From assembly GCA_003151595.1 (NCBI GenBank), contig PLXW01000102.1, positions 27,112 through 91,111 of the forward strand: a stretch of 64,000 nt of DNA. The letters run 5' to 3'. The notes below the pieces were generated by a model, which worked only from the letters and a program-made list of their open reading frames with translations, was not told the DNA's origin and did not search any database. Each line of letters opens with the position of its first letter. The first letter of the stretch is position 1. The DNA comes from Myxococcales bacterium. GTDB taxonomy: Bacteria; Myxococcota; Polyangia; Polyangiales; Polyangiaceae. The position numbers were made by a program, and so were the translations under genes. Of this stretch, positions 16,652 through 25,348 are shown in pieces.

Positions 16652-19600
16652 CGCCAGCGCGCGAGCTCATCGCCGAGAGAGCGCACGCGAACGTCTACGC
16701 TTGGAGTGGACCCGAGGGGCGGCTCGTCATGAAGGTGCTCCACGCGACGAGCCCGTCGCCGCGTGAGCTCCTCGGGTTCGACAACGCGCTCGCCGTGACC
16801 ACCGTGCTCGAGGGGCTGGGCGGCGTCGCGTCAGCGATCCGCAAAGAGCGCGTCGAAGGGAGGCACGCGCTGCTTCTCCGCTACGCGCCCGGCGAGCCGC
16901 TCGATAGGTGGGCCGCGCGAATCGGCCGCGCCCCGGGACGCATCGCGCGCGCCGCGGTCGCCATCGCCCGCACGTTGGGCGAGATGCACGAGCGCGGCGT
17001 CGTGCACAAAGACGTAAAGCCGAGCCACATCGTGTTCGACGAAGCTTCGGCGCGCGCGACGCTCCTCGACTTCGCGATCGCCGCGCGCGTCGATCACGTG
17101 TCGCCCGAAGCCGCGACCCCCGACGCGCTCGAAGGGACGCTGGCGTACATGTCCCCGGAGCAGACGGGGCGCGTGAACCGCGTCGTCGACTACCGGACCG
17201 ATCTCTACTCGCTCGGCGCGACGATCTACGAGCTGCTCCTGGGGCGCCCGCCGTTCGAAGCGCAAGACGCGGGCGAGCTCGTTCACTGCCACATCGCGCG
17301 CACGCCGCTCTCGCCGCAGACGATCGATCCGCGCATCCCGCCGGCGCTCTCCGACATCGTGTTGCGCCTCCTCTCGAAGAGCCCCGAGGAGCGGTACAAA
17401 GGCGCGGTCGGCCTAGCGCACGATCTCGAGCGATGCGCGAACGCGATCGACGCCACCGGCCGCGCCCCCCGCTTCTCGCTCGGCGCGCGCGACTTCTCCG
17501 AGCGCCTCCACGTCGAGCCAAAGCTGTACGGCCGCGAGCGCGAGCTGGCCGCGATGACCCGCGCGTTCGAAGGGGCATGCGAAGGGCGCGTCGTGTGGAT
17601 CCTCCTCGCGGGCGAGCCCGGCGCCGGCAAATCGTCACTCGCCGACGAGCTTCGCGGTCCGGTCGCGGCGAAGCGCGGCGTGTTCGCGCAAGGGAAGTTC
17701 GAGCAGCTTCAACGGAGCACGCCGTACTTCGGGCTCGGGCGCGCGCTCGGGCACGTGACGACGTCGATCCTCACGCAAGACGAGTCGACGCTCGCCGCGA
17801 CACGCGCGCGCATCGCCGGCGCCGTGGGCAACCGAGGCAAGGCGCTGGCGACGATCGTCCCGAACCTCGAGCTTCTCTTGGGGCCGCTGCCTGAGCCTCC
17901 GGCGCTCGGCGGCGCCGAAGCGCAGCGGCGCCTTCACTATGTCGCGCGGAGCTTTCTGCACGCCTGCGCGACAGCGAGCTCGCCGCTCGTGCTCGTCCTC
18001 GACGACTTGCAGTGGGCCGATCCAGCATCGCTCGCGCTCGTCGAACAGATCGTGACCGACCGCGAGGGCGCGCACCTCACGCTGGTCGGCACGTACCGGC
18101 CGGGCGAGGTCGATGCCGAGCACCCGCTCACCGCGCTCCTCGCGGCCACGCACGCGAACCCACCGCTGGTGCTCGACGTCCCCGCTCTTTCGCCGGGCGA
18201 CGTGCTTGCGCTCGTCGCCGACACGCTCCACGCGACGCACGACGAAGCGCGCGACCTCGCGTCGCTCGTGTCGTCGCGCACCGCGGGCAATCCGTTCTTC
18301 GTGCGCCAGTTCCTGCGCGCGCTCTGGGAGAAAGGCGCGCTGTCGTTCGACGGCGCGAAGGAGCGCTGGACGTGGAGCCTCGATCGCGCGCGTGCGCTCG
18401 GCATCACCGGCAACGTCGTTGCCTTGATGACGTCGCGAATCCAGGCGCTCCCCGAAGAAGCGCAGCACGTGCTCCGCTTTGCGGCGTGCGTCGGAGGGCG
18501 CTTCGACATCGCCACGCTGGCGCACGTGAGCGGGCTGCCCGTCGCAAGAGCGGCGGCTGACGCGTGGGCGTCGGTGCGCGAAGGGCTCCTCGTCCCCTTC
18601 GGCGACGCCTACCGGATCGCCGCCGCCACCGAGCCGACGACCGCCGCCGCCGAGTACTCGTTCGTTCACGACCGCGTTCAACAAGCGGCCTACGCGCTCA
18701 CGGGCGAGCAAGAACGCAAAGCGATCCACCACGAGATCGGCCGCCTCCTCCACACGCGCGCGCGCCCCGACGACGACGGCGAGTCGCTCTTCGACGTCGT
18801 TCGCCACCTGAACCTCGCGGGCGACGTCGTGAAGGACGCGCGCGAGCGACGCGATCTCGCCGCGCTGAACCTCGCCGCCGGCCGAAGAGCGCGCGCGTCG
18901 GCGGCGTACGTGCAGGCCGCTTCGTACTTCCGCGCCGGCATCGCTCTCCTCACCGACGACGCTTGGACGCGCGACTACGATCTCGCCATCGCGCTCTTCG
19001 CCGAAGCCTCCGACGCGGCATACCTCGCCGGCGACTACGACGAAGCCGTCCGCACCTGCCGCATCGCCGTCGAGTGCGGCAAGAGCCCGCTCGACAAGGT
19101 CAAAGCGTTCGACTCCCTCGTCATGACGGCCATGGCGCGCGACGATCTCGCCGGCGCGATCGACGCCGGCATCGCCGCCCTGCGCGAGCTCGGCGTCCAC
19201 TTCCCCGCGGCCCCCAAGACACCGCACATCATCTTCGCGCTCCTGCGCACCAAGATGGCGCTCGCCGGACGCCCGACGGAGTCGCTCGCCGATCTCCCGC
19301 CGATGACCGACGCCAGCGTCATCGCCGCCATGCGCCTCATCGAGCGGATGATCCCCGCGGCCTTCCGATCGGGGAGCAAGCTGTTCCCGCTCTTCGTCTT
19401 CCGCTTGGTGAACCTGTCGCTCACGCACGGCAACATGCCCGTCTCGTGCTTCGCGTACGCCGCCTACGCCATCACGCTGTGCGGCGTGCTCGGCGACTAC
19501 GAAGGGGGCTACCGCTTCGGCCAACTGAGCCTCGCGCTGGTCGAGAAGCTCGGCGCCGAGTCGTTCCGGCCGGGAGTCCTCTTCATCTTCAACAACTTCG

Positions 19601-21912
19601 TCCGCCATTGGAAAGAGCCGCTCCGCGCGAGCCTCGACGGCTTGGCGTCGGCCACACGCGCGGGGCTCGAGACGGGGAATCTCTTCGAAGCCGTGTGGGC
19701 GTGTTTCTACCGAACCCTGTGGTCGTTCGAGACGGGCGCAGAGCTCTCGGCCGTCGAGCGCGATCTCGAAGACCATGCGGCGCTCTTCGCCCAAGACAAA
19801 GGCGCGAAGAACCTCTCGTCTCTCGTGCGGCAAGTCGTGCACGACCTGGCGACGCCGCGCACGCCGCTTCGATTCTTCGCCGGCCCGCACTACGACGAGT
19901 CGTCGGCGCACGAGCGCTTCGCCACTTCGTCGGACGCCACCGAGGTCGCCGCGTTCCACGTGCTCGGCCTCGAGCTCGCGCTCCTCTTCGGCGACACGAA
20001 GCGCGCGGTCGAGAGCGCAGACCACGCCGCACGCTACGCCGAGGCGATCACGGGGCTGCCCTACGTTCCGCTCCTTCTCTACTTGGGCGCGCTCGCGCGT
20101 CTCGCGCACTATCGCCAGACGAACGATCCCGCGCTCCTCCAGAGCGCGCGAAAGAGCGCGACGAAGCTCCGTGCGCTGGCGTCGTCGTCGCCCGGTCATC
20201 ACGCGCACCGCGCGCTCCTCGTCGACGCCGAGATCGCGCGCGCCCTTGGGCGCTCCGACACGCACGACCGCTACGACAAGGCCATCCGCGCCGCACGTGC
20301 CGCGGGCGTCCTTCGCGACGAAGCATTGGCGTGCGAGCTCGCGTCGGCGCACCACGCCGAGCGAGGCAACGAGGTCCTGGCGCAAGCGCTCTTCGGCCAC
20401 GCCGTCACCGCGTACCGGCAGTGGGGCGCGCGCGCGAAGGTGCAACAGATGCTCGGCGCGACCGCCGGCGCGCGCGACCACGCGAGCGCGGCGGAAGCGC
20501 AGGGCGGCAGCGCGATCGATCTCGAGTCGCTCATGAAGGCCTCGTCGGCCGTCACGTCCGAGCTCGTCCTCTCGCGTCTTCTCGGCCGACTCATCGCCCT
20601 CGCCATCGAGAACGCGGGGGCCGAGACCGGCGCGCTCATTCTCGCGCACGACGGCCAGCTCACGGTCGAAGCCATGGGCACGACGTCCGGCGAGCCGCAG
20701 ATCGCGCGCGCGGCGTTGGGCGCAGTGCACGGCGTCTCCGAAGCCATCGTCCGCTACGTCGTGCGCACCGGCGAGCACGTCGTCCTCGAAGACGCGAGCG
20801 CCGAGGGACCGTTCCGCGATCACGCCGACATCACGGCCCGCAAAGTCCGCTCGGTCCTGTGCGCCCCCATCAAGCTCCAAGGCGCGCTCACGGGCATCGT
20901 CTACCTCGAGAACAACCTCACGCCGCGCGCCTTCACGCGCGATCGCATCGAGCTCCTCGGGCTCCTCGCCGCGCAAGCCGCCATCGGCCTCGAGAACGCG
21001 CGCCTGTTCGACAACCTGGAGCGCGCGCTCGCCGCGCAGGTCGAGCTCACCGACGCCCACCGCCGCTTCGTCCCCGACGAGTTCCTTCAGAGCCTCGGAC
21101 GCGGACGCATCGTCGACGTGAAGCTCGGCGACAGCGTCTCCAAGGAGATGACCGTCCTCTTCTCCGACATCCGGGCCTTCACGTCGCACGTCGAAGGGAT
21201 GAAGCCCGAAGAGAACATCGACTTCATCAACGAGTACCTCCGCCACATGGAGCCGGCGATCGTGCGCCAAGGGGGGTTCGTCGACAGCTACATCGGCGAC
21301 GCCATCATGGCCCTCTTCGACGGCGAGACCGATCGCGCGGTGGCCGCCTCCATCGACATGCTCCGCGCGCTCGCCACGCTCAACGCCGAGCGGACCAAGC
21401 GCGGAAAGAGATCGATCGCGATCGGCATCGGCATCAACGCCGGACCGCTCACGCTGGGGACGATCGGCGGAGGCAACCGCATCAAGTGCGGCGTCATCGG
21501 CGACACGGTCAACCTCGCCGCGCGGGTCGAGACGCTCACCAAGACGTACCGTGTCCCGCTGCTGGCGAGCGAGCACGTGCTCCGCCGACTCCGCGACCCG
21601 TCCGCGCACGACGTTCGCGTCGTCGATCGCGTGCGCGTCGTCGGAAAAGTCGAGCCCGTGACCCTCCACGAGATCTACGACGCCGACCCGCTGGCCCTCC
21701 GCGACGCCAAGCGCGCCATCGACGCCCGCTGGAACGCAGCGCTCGCGCAGTACTACGCGCGCGATTTCGAAGGGGCCACGGTCGCACTCGAGGCGTGCGC
21801 GACGGCGGTGCCCGACGACGTCGTGGTTCGCGCGTTCGTCGAGCGCAACCGTAGGCACCTCGCCGGCGGTGTGCCGGCCGATTGGAACGGCGTGGAAGAC
21901 ACCAAGAAGTGA
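16648..21912 (+). CDS. Kinase-like / AAA ATPase / GAF / class III nucleotide cyclase fusion
   Basis: A 1754-residue signalling protein. Order: a Ser/Thr kinase domain (1-280; catalytic Asp about 122 in VVHKDVKPSH, DFA instead of DFG at about 141, no clear glycine loop), then an AAA/STAND ATPase with Walker A GEPGAGKSS (about 321) and Walker B LVLVLDDLQWAD (about 447). TPR-like helices (about 560-1290), a GAF domain (about 1293-1452) and a class III cyclase (about 1500-1680) follow. The cyclase keeps both metal Asp residues (1507, 1551) and the transition-state Asn 1622 and Arg 1626. The base-selecting Lys and Asp are Ser 1547 and Gly 1615, so ATP versus GTP specificity is open. Known relatives end in a histidine kinase rather than a cyclase. 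The start overlaps the previous stop. Confidence 0.88.
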   Translation: MTPARELIAERAHANVYAWSGPEGRLVMKVLHATSPSPRELLGFDNALAVTTVLEGLGGVASAIRKERVEGRHALLLRYAPGEPLDRWAARIGRAPGRIARAAVAIARTLGEMHERGVVHKDVKPSHIVFDEASARATLLDFAIAARVDHVSPEAATPDALEGTLAYMSPEQTGRVNRVVDYRTDLYSLGATIYELLLGRPPFEAQDAGELVHCHIARTPLSPQTIDPRIPPALSDIVLRLLSKSPEERYKGAVGLAHDLERCANAIDATGRAPRFSLGARDFSERLHVEPKLYGRERELAAMTRAFEGACEGRVVWILLAGEPGAGKSSLADELRGPVAAKRGVFAQGKFEQLQRSTPYFGLGRALGHVTTSILTQDESTLAATRARIAGAVGNRGKALATIVPNLELLLGPLPEPPALGGAEAQRRLHYVARSFLHACATASSPLVLVLDDLQWADPASLALVEQIVTDREGAHLTLVGTYRPGEVDAEHPLTALLAATHANPPLVLDVPALSPGDVLALVADTLHATHDEARDLASLVSSRTAGNPFFVRQFLRALWEKGALSFDGAKERWTWSLDRARALGITGNVVALMTSRIQALPEEAQHVLRFAACVGGRFDIATLAHVSGLPVARAAADAWASVREGLLVPFGDAYRIAAATEPTTAAAEYSFVHDRVQQAAYALTGEQERKAIHHEIGRLLHTRARPDDDGESLFDVVRHLNLAGDVVKDARERRDLAALNLAAGRRARASAAYVQAASYFRAGIALLTDDAWTRDYDLAIALFAEASDAAYLAGDYDEAVRTCRIAVECGKSPLDKVKAFDSLVMTAMARDDLAGAIDAGIAALRELGVHFPAAPKTPHIIFALLRTKMALAGRPTESLADLPPMTDASVIAAMRLIERMIPAAFRSGSKLFPLFVFRLVNLSLTHGNMPVSCFAYAAYAITLCGVLGDYEGGYRFGQLSLALVEKLGAESFRPGVLFIFNNFVRHWKEPLRASLDGLASATRAGLETGNLFEAVWACFYRTLWSFETGAELSAVERDLEDHAALFAQDKGAKNLSSLVRQVVHDLATPRTPLRFFAGPHYDESSAHERFATSSDATEVAAFHVLGLELALLFGDTKRAVESADHAARYAEAITGLPYVPLLLYLGALARLAHYRQTNDPALLQSARKSATKLRALASSSPGHHAHRALLVDAEIARALGRSDTHDRYDKAIRAARAAGVLRDEALACELASAHHAERGNEVLAQALFGHAVTAYRQWGARAKVQQMLGATAGARDHASAAEAQGGSAIDLESLMKASSAVTSELVLSRLLGRLIALAIENAGAETGALILAHDGQLTVEAMGTTSGEPQIARAALGAVHGVSEAIVRYVVRTGEHVVLEDASAEGPFRDHADITARKVRSVLCAPIKLQGALTGIVYLENNLTPRAFTRDRIELLGLLAAQAAIGLENARLFDNLERALAAQVELTDAHRRFVPDEFLQSLGRGRIVDVKLGDSVSKEMTVLFSDIRAFTSHVEGMKPEENIDFINEYLRHMEPAIVRQGGFVDSYIGDAIMALFDGETDRAVAASIDMLRALATLNAERTKRGKRSIAIGIGINAGPLTLGTIGGGNRIKCGVIGDTVNLAARVETLTKTYRVPLLASEHVLRRLRDPSAHDVRVVDRVRVVGKVEPVTLHEIYDADPLALRDAKRAIDARWNAALAQYYARDFEGATVALEACATAVPDDVVVRAFVERNRRHLAGGVPADWNGVEDTKK

Positions 21913-21939
21913 GGCGCCTGCTTTCCGGAGCAGCGCGCC
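21913..21939 (+). terminator. Hairpin between cyclase and CNB genes
   Basis: CTGCT/AGCAG (21918-21922 / 21929-21933) with a TTCCGG loop is extended by GGCGC and CGCGCC with a one-base bulge. It lies directly after the cyclase stop codon. No T-run follows, so it may attenuate or stabilise rather than end the transcript; the CNB gene begins only 25 bases later. Confidence 0.3.
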
Positions 21940-21964
21940 CGAGTCTCGCTTACCCTGACGGGTG

Positions 21965-23065
21965 ATGAACGGCGATAGCGCGCCCCCGCCCAAATCGGTC
22001 CCGATCGAAGCGAGGCGTCGCGCCGCCGACGTGCTCGCGCAGAGCGGGCGGACGGACGAAGCGGTCGCGCAGTACCTCGAGCTGGTGCACGAGTACGTGC
22101 GCCGCGGGCGTCTCTCGCGCGCCGTCAGCGTCGTCCAGGCGCTCCTCGCGCTCGACGACAGTCGCAGCGCGACACAGATCGCGGTCAGCGCTCTCTTCGC
22201 CGCCCCCACCGAGTCGAGCACGGCGAGCCTCGACGAGCTCGCCCGCACCCCGATCTTCGCGGGGCTCCCGCGTGAAGCGTTCGAGTCGGTCTTGGCGACG
22301 CTCGGCCGCCGGACCGTCCCCGAGGGCGAGGTCATCGTTCGCGAAGGGGAGCGCGGCGACGCCATGTTCGTGATCGTCGAGGGGCTCGTGCAAATCGTCC
22401 GTCGCTCCCCGATCGGCTTTTCGCGCGTCGTCGACGAAATGGGCGAAGGGGACTTCTTCGGCGAGATGGCGCTGGTGTCGCACGCGCCTCGCCTCGCCAC
22501 CGTCATCGCCGAAACCGAGTGCGAGCTGCTCGAGCTGGATCGCGCCCGCTTCGAGAGCCTCACGCAGGCGCACCCCAGCATCCGCAACGTCGCCGAGCGC
22601 TTCTACAAGGCTCGCCTCTTGTCGAACCTCCTCCGCGCGAGCCCGCTCTTCAGCCTCCTCCCGGAAGACGCGCGCGCTCGCCTGGTCGATGTCTTCGCGC
22701 TCCAATCGCACCCCGAGGGGTTCGTCTTTCTCGAGATGGGAAAGCCGGGCAAGGGGCTCTTCGTTCTTCTTCGCGGCGAGTGCGGCGTGTTCCATCACCG
22801 CGACGACGGGAGCGAGACCGCGCACCCTTCGATGAAAGAGGGGGACGTGTTCGGCGAGCTGTCGTTGCTCCACGACGGCGTCGCCACGGCCACGGTGCGC
22901 GCGCTCACGCCGTGCGTCGTCCTCGAGCTGCGGCGCGAATGCTTCGACGAAGTGATCCTGTCGCACCCAGAGGTGCGCGAGCGCATCTATGCCATCGCCG
23001 GTGCGCGCTCGCAGCGGACGCGCGATCTCATCGCGCTCGAAGCGCCCGAGAAGCACATCGTCTGA
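21965..23065 (+). CDS. Tandem cyclic-nucleotide-binding domain protein
   Basis: A protein of about 366 residues. An N-terminal helical hairpin region (about 10-75, TPR-like) is followed by two CNB domains. The first (about 85-200) has a phosphate-binding cassette GDFFGEMALVSHAPRLATV with the Glu and Arg that hold the cyclic phosphate. The second (about 205-325) has GDVFGELSLLHDGVATATV, where the Arg is absent, so it probably does not bind ligand in the standard way. There is no DNA-binding domain and no enzyme, so it is likely an adaptor or sensor. It follows the nucleotide cyclase gene by 52 bases, which suggests it reads that enzyme's product. The ATG at 21965 is preceded in frame by a GTG at 21962, so the start could be one codon earlier. 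Confidence 0.85.
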   Translation: MNGDSAPPPKSVPIEARRRAADVLAQSGRTDEAVAQYLELVHEYVRRGRLSRAVSVVQALLALDDSRSATQIAVSALFAAPTESSTASLDELARTPIFAGLPREAFESVLATLGRRTVPEGEVIVREGERGDAMFVIVEGLVQIVRRSPIGFSRVVDEMGEGDFFGEMALVSHAPRLATVIAETECELLELDRARFESLTQAHPSIRNVAERFYKARLLSNLLRASPLFSLLPEDARARLVDVFALQSHPEGFVFLEMGKPGKGLFVLLRGECGVFHHRDDGSETAHPSMKEGDVFGELSLLHDGVATATVRALTPCVVLELRRECFDEVILSHPEVRERIYAIAGARSQRTRDLIALEAPEKHIV

Positions 23066-23107
23066 CGGACGCGCGCCGCGCGCTCACGTGCGAAGTCACT
23101 GGCGAAG

Positions 23108-24508
23108 TTACCCGGCGCGTTCCTCGAGCTCTCGGAACCGCTCGACGAGCGTCTTCAACAACGGCACGAGCCACGACTCGGAGTGAACCTCGCGCGCCAG
23201 CGCCTCGGGGGTCACCACGATCGCCGTGACGTCTTCGAGCGCGACGACGCTCGCGCTTCGCGGACGCTTCGAGAGCAGCGCCATCTCCCCGAACACGTCG
23301 CCCGCCGCCATCTCGCGGAGCGAACGTCGGTCCGCGCCACTCCCTCGGTACGCCTCGCACCGTCCGCGCGTGAGAATGTACGCGGCGTCCGGCGGATCCC
23401 CTTCGCGCAAGATGACGGTCCCCGCGGGGAAGCTCTGCGTCCCGAGCGAAAGCCCGCCGCGTAGCGCCCGCTCGACGTCGCGCTTCAAGGAATCGACGCT
23501 CGCGTAACGATCCTCGCGCGCGCGCGCGAGCGCCTTCATCGCGATCGTGCAGAGCGCGGGCGACAGCGTGCGCGCCGGCGCGACGTCGCTCGGATGCGGC
23601 ACGAGCCCCTTGCGCGCGAGATCGACGGTCATGGAGCTCCCCTTCGAGTGGTACGGCGCGCTCCCGGTGAGAATGTGGAACAGCATGCCGCCGAGCGCGA
23701 AGACGTCGGTACGCGCGTCGATCTCGGCGGTGATCCCCCACGCCTGCTCCGGCGCCATGTACTGGTACGTGCCGACGACCGCTCCGTCGTCGCGCGTGTC
23801 CACCTGCACGTTCACGGGCGACGCGGCCGGGCGCTCGCCGAGGAGCTTCTCCTCCACGTTCCCCGTCGAGGGCGCAGCCTCCGCGGACGCAGGGACGACG
23901 CGCGCGATTCCCCAGTCCATCACGTAGACCTGCCCGTGCGTTCCGATCATCACGTTGTCGGGCTTGATGTCGCGATGAACGACCCCGCGGCTATGCGCGT
24001 ACGCGATCGCGTCGCACACCTTGAGGAAGATCTGGAGCACGTCCCACAGCCCGGCCTCGGTACGCGCCGCGACGCGCTCGCGCGTGATGAGCTCCGTGAG
24101 CGTCACGCCGTCCACGAGCTTCATCGTGAAGTGCTTGGGCGACCCCTCGGGTGTGAGCTCCAGGTCGTAGACCGGGACGATGTTCGGGTGCTCGAGCTGC
24201 CCGGTGATCTGCGCCTCGGCGAGGAAGCGTCGCCGCGCCTGACCGTCGTCGATCAGCTCGCGGTCGAGCACCTTGAGCGCCGCGAAGCGCCGGATGTTTC
24301 GATCGAAGACGCGGTGCACCTCGCCCATCCCGCCGCGCCCGATGACCCCCTCGTCGTCGATTCGCGGCCCGAGCGCGAGCAGCTCCCCGACCGGCTGGCT
24401 CGCGCGCGCCGCCGGAGTCTCGGCGCTCGTGCGATCGGCGGTCTTCGGAGGCGATCCCGTGCTGCCGCCACCGAGCTCGCTCGGCATGCGGAGGAGCCGT
24501 GGTTCCAC
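23108..24508 (-). CDS. Ser/Thr protein kinase with C-terminal cyclic-nucleotide-binding domain
   Basis: A 466-residue kinase. It has the glycine loop IGRGGMGEVHRVFD (about 55-68), Lys in ALKVLD, the catalytic loop VVHRDIKPDN, DWG in place of DFG (VMDWGIAR), and MAPEQ. From about residue 345 a CNB domain follows, with GDVFGEMALLSKRPRSASV, which keeps the ligand-binding Glu and Arg. The layout mirrors cyclic-nucleotide-dependent kinases of eukaryotes but with the CNB after the kinase. It converges on the two-CNB gene with a 42-base gap and lies next to a nucleotide cyclase, so control by a cyclic nucleotide is likely; this is inferred. The start is uncertain between this GTG and the ATG at 24487; neither has a clear ribosome binding site. 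Confidence 0.88.
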   Translation of the reverse strand: MEPRLLRMPSELGGGSTGSPPKTADRTSAETPAARASQPVGELLALGPRIDDEGVIGRGGMGEVHRVFDRNIRRFAALKVLDRELIDDGQARRRFLAEAQITGQLEHPNIVPVYDLELTPEGSPKHFTMKLVDGVTLTELITRERVAARTEAGLWDVLQIFLKVCDAIAYAHSRGVVHRDIKPDNVMIGTHGQVYVMDWGIARVVPASAEAAPSTGNVEEKLLGERPAASPVNVQVDTRDDGAVVGTYQYMAPEQAWGITAEIDARTDVFALGGMLFHILTGSAPYHSKGSSMTVDLARKGLVPHPSDVAPARTLSPALCTIAMKALARAREDRYASVDSLKRDVERALRGGLSLGTQSFPAGTVILREGDPPDAAYILTRGRCEAYRGSGADRRSLREMAAGDVFGEMALLSKRPRSASVVALEDVTAIVVTPEALAREVHSESWLVPLLKTLVERFRELEERAG

Positions 24509-24554
24509 GTCCGAGAAGTATCACGTCTCGCGTCGCGAGGGCCGCGCCCGCGCG

Positions 24555-25106
24555 CTACTTGCGGGACACGTGAGCCCGCTTCCGCGGCCTCGCCATCCGC
24601 CGCTGCGCCTCTTCATACGCGCGCTGCACCTCGCGAAACCCTTCCGCGCTCCCACCGCGATCCGGATGCGTCTCCAGCGCCCGCGTCCGATACGCGCGTT
24701 TCAGCTCGCCCGCCGTGACCTGCGGCGTGACCCCGAGAATCGCCCACACCGACGCGCGCGGAACCTCTCCCGCGCCGGGCGCACGCGCCGCGCGCTTCGC
24801 TCCTGACTTCGCGTCGGGCGTCGCCGCGTCTTCGTCGCCGCTCTTCCTCTGCTTCCTAAACGCCGCCTGTCCCACCAGCACCCGCGCCCACGCGCGCGCC
24901 CAACGCGGCTCGATCTCCACCAGGTGCGCCCCCGCGGCCCGCTCGGCCGCCGCCAGCGCTTCTTCACGCGTCCGCGCGCCGCCATGAAACGCGTCCGGCT
25001 TCCGGAACGGTTCCCGCGTCGGCGGCCCGGTCCACCACGCGGCCCACAAGAAACGGCGGCGCTTGGTGGAGGTGATGGAGCAGACCGCGGCGAAGAGCTC
25101 CGACAA
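24555..25106 (-). CDS. J-domain protein (DnaJ-like, C-terminal J domain)
   Basis: A protein of about 183 residues whose last 70 form a J domain: VWAILGVTPQVTAGELKRAY, then HPDRGG with the HPD that stimulates Hsp70 ATPase, then FREVQRAYEEAQ. The N-terminal 110 residues are not recognised; they contain a Trp-rich LWAAWWTGPP segment and a Lys/Ala-rich linker. J domains are usually N-terminal in DnaJ, so this is a specialised co-chaperone. It lies downstream of a YegD-type Hsp70 gene on the same strand, its likely partner. The start is taken as TTG because an in-frame stop lies just upstream (25116-25118); it is poorly supported. Confidence 0.78.
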   Translation of the reverse strand: MSELFAAVCSITSTKRRRFLWAAWWTGPPTREPFRKPDAFHGGARTREEALAAAERAAGAHLVEIEPRWARAWARVLVGQAAFRKQRKSGDEDAATPDAKSGAKRAARAPGAGEVPRASVWAILGVTPQVTAGELKRAYRTRALETHPDRGGSAEGFREVQRAYEEAQRRMARPRKRAHVSRK

Positions 25107-25147
25107 ACTTCTTTCTTAGCGCAACGCCGGGCCTGCGGGTGCGAGGC

Positions 25148-25210
25148 TCAGGGCTTCGCCGAGTGCAGAACGATGATGATGCCAGCCTTGATGTTCGTCT
25201 TGGTCTTCAT
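25148..25210 (-). CDS. 20-residue peptide, KTKTNIKAG type
   Basis: An ATG preceded by GGAGATCACGTC, a clear ribosome binding site 8 bases away, opens a complete 20-codon frame. It starts MKTKTNIKAG, continues IIIVLHSAKP, and ends at TGA. The pattern of basic/Thr/Asn residues, KAG, and a short hydrophobic tail resembles a class of very short genes I recall from proteobacterial and myxobacterial genomes (MK-x-K-T-N-x-KAG), which are poorly characterised and have been suspected to be peptide precursors. It sits between a YegD-type Hsp70 gene and a J-domain gene on the same strand. Too short for ordinary gene finders. The reading frame and ribosome site are seen directly; the family link is from memory. 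Confidence 0.6.
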   Translation of the reverse strand: MKTKTNIKAGIIIVLHSAKP

Positions 25211-25348
25211 GACGTGATCTCCGATCGCGTTTGGATCGCGTATTCATCGCGCGACATGCGCGACGCCTTACGAACTAGCAGTCACGCTTCGAGGCAGCAT
25301 GTCGTCCGAACGGACGACTCTTCACGTTTCGCCGCGCGATTCGCGGAT

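Noticed and set aside
17635..22587. A 1650-codon minus-strand open frame opposite the cyclase gene
   Set aside because: Composition is that of an antisense frame; the plus-strand protein has kinase, Walker, GAF and cyclase motifs.
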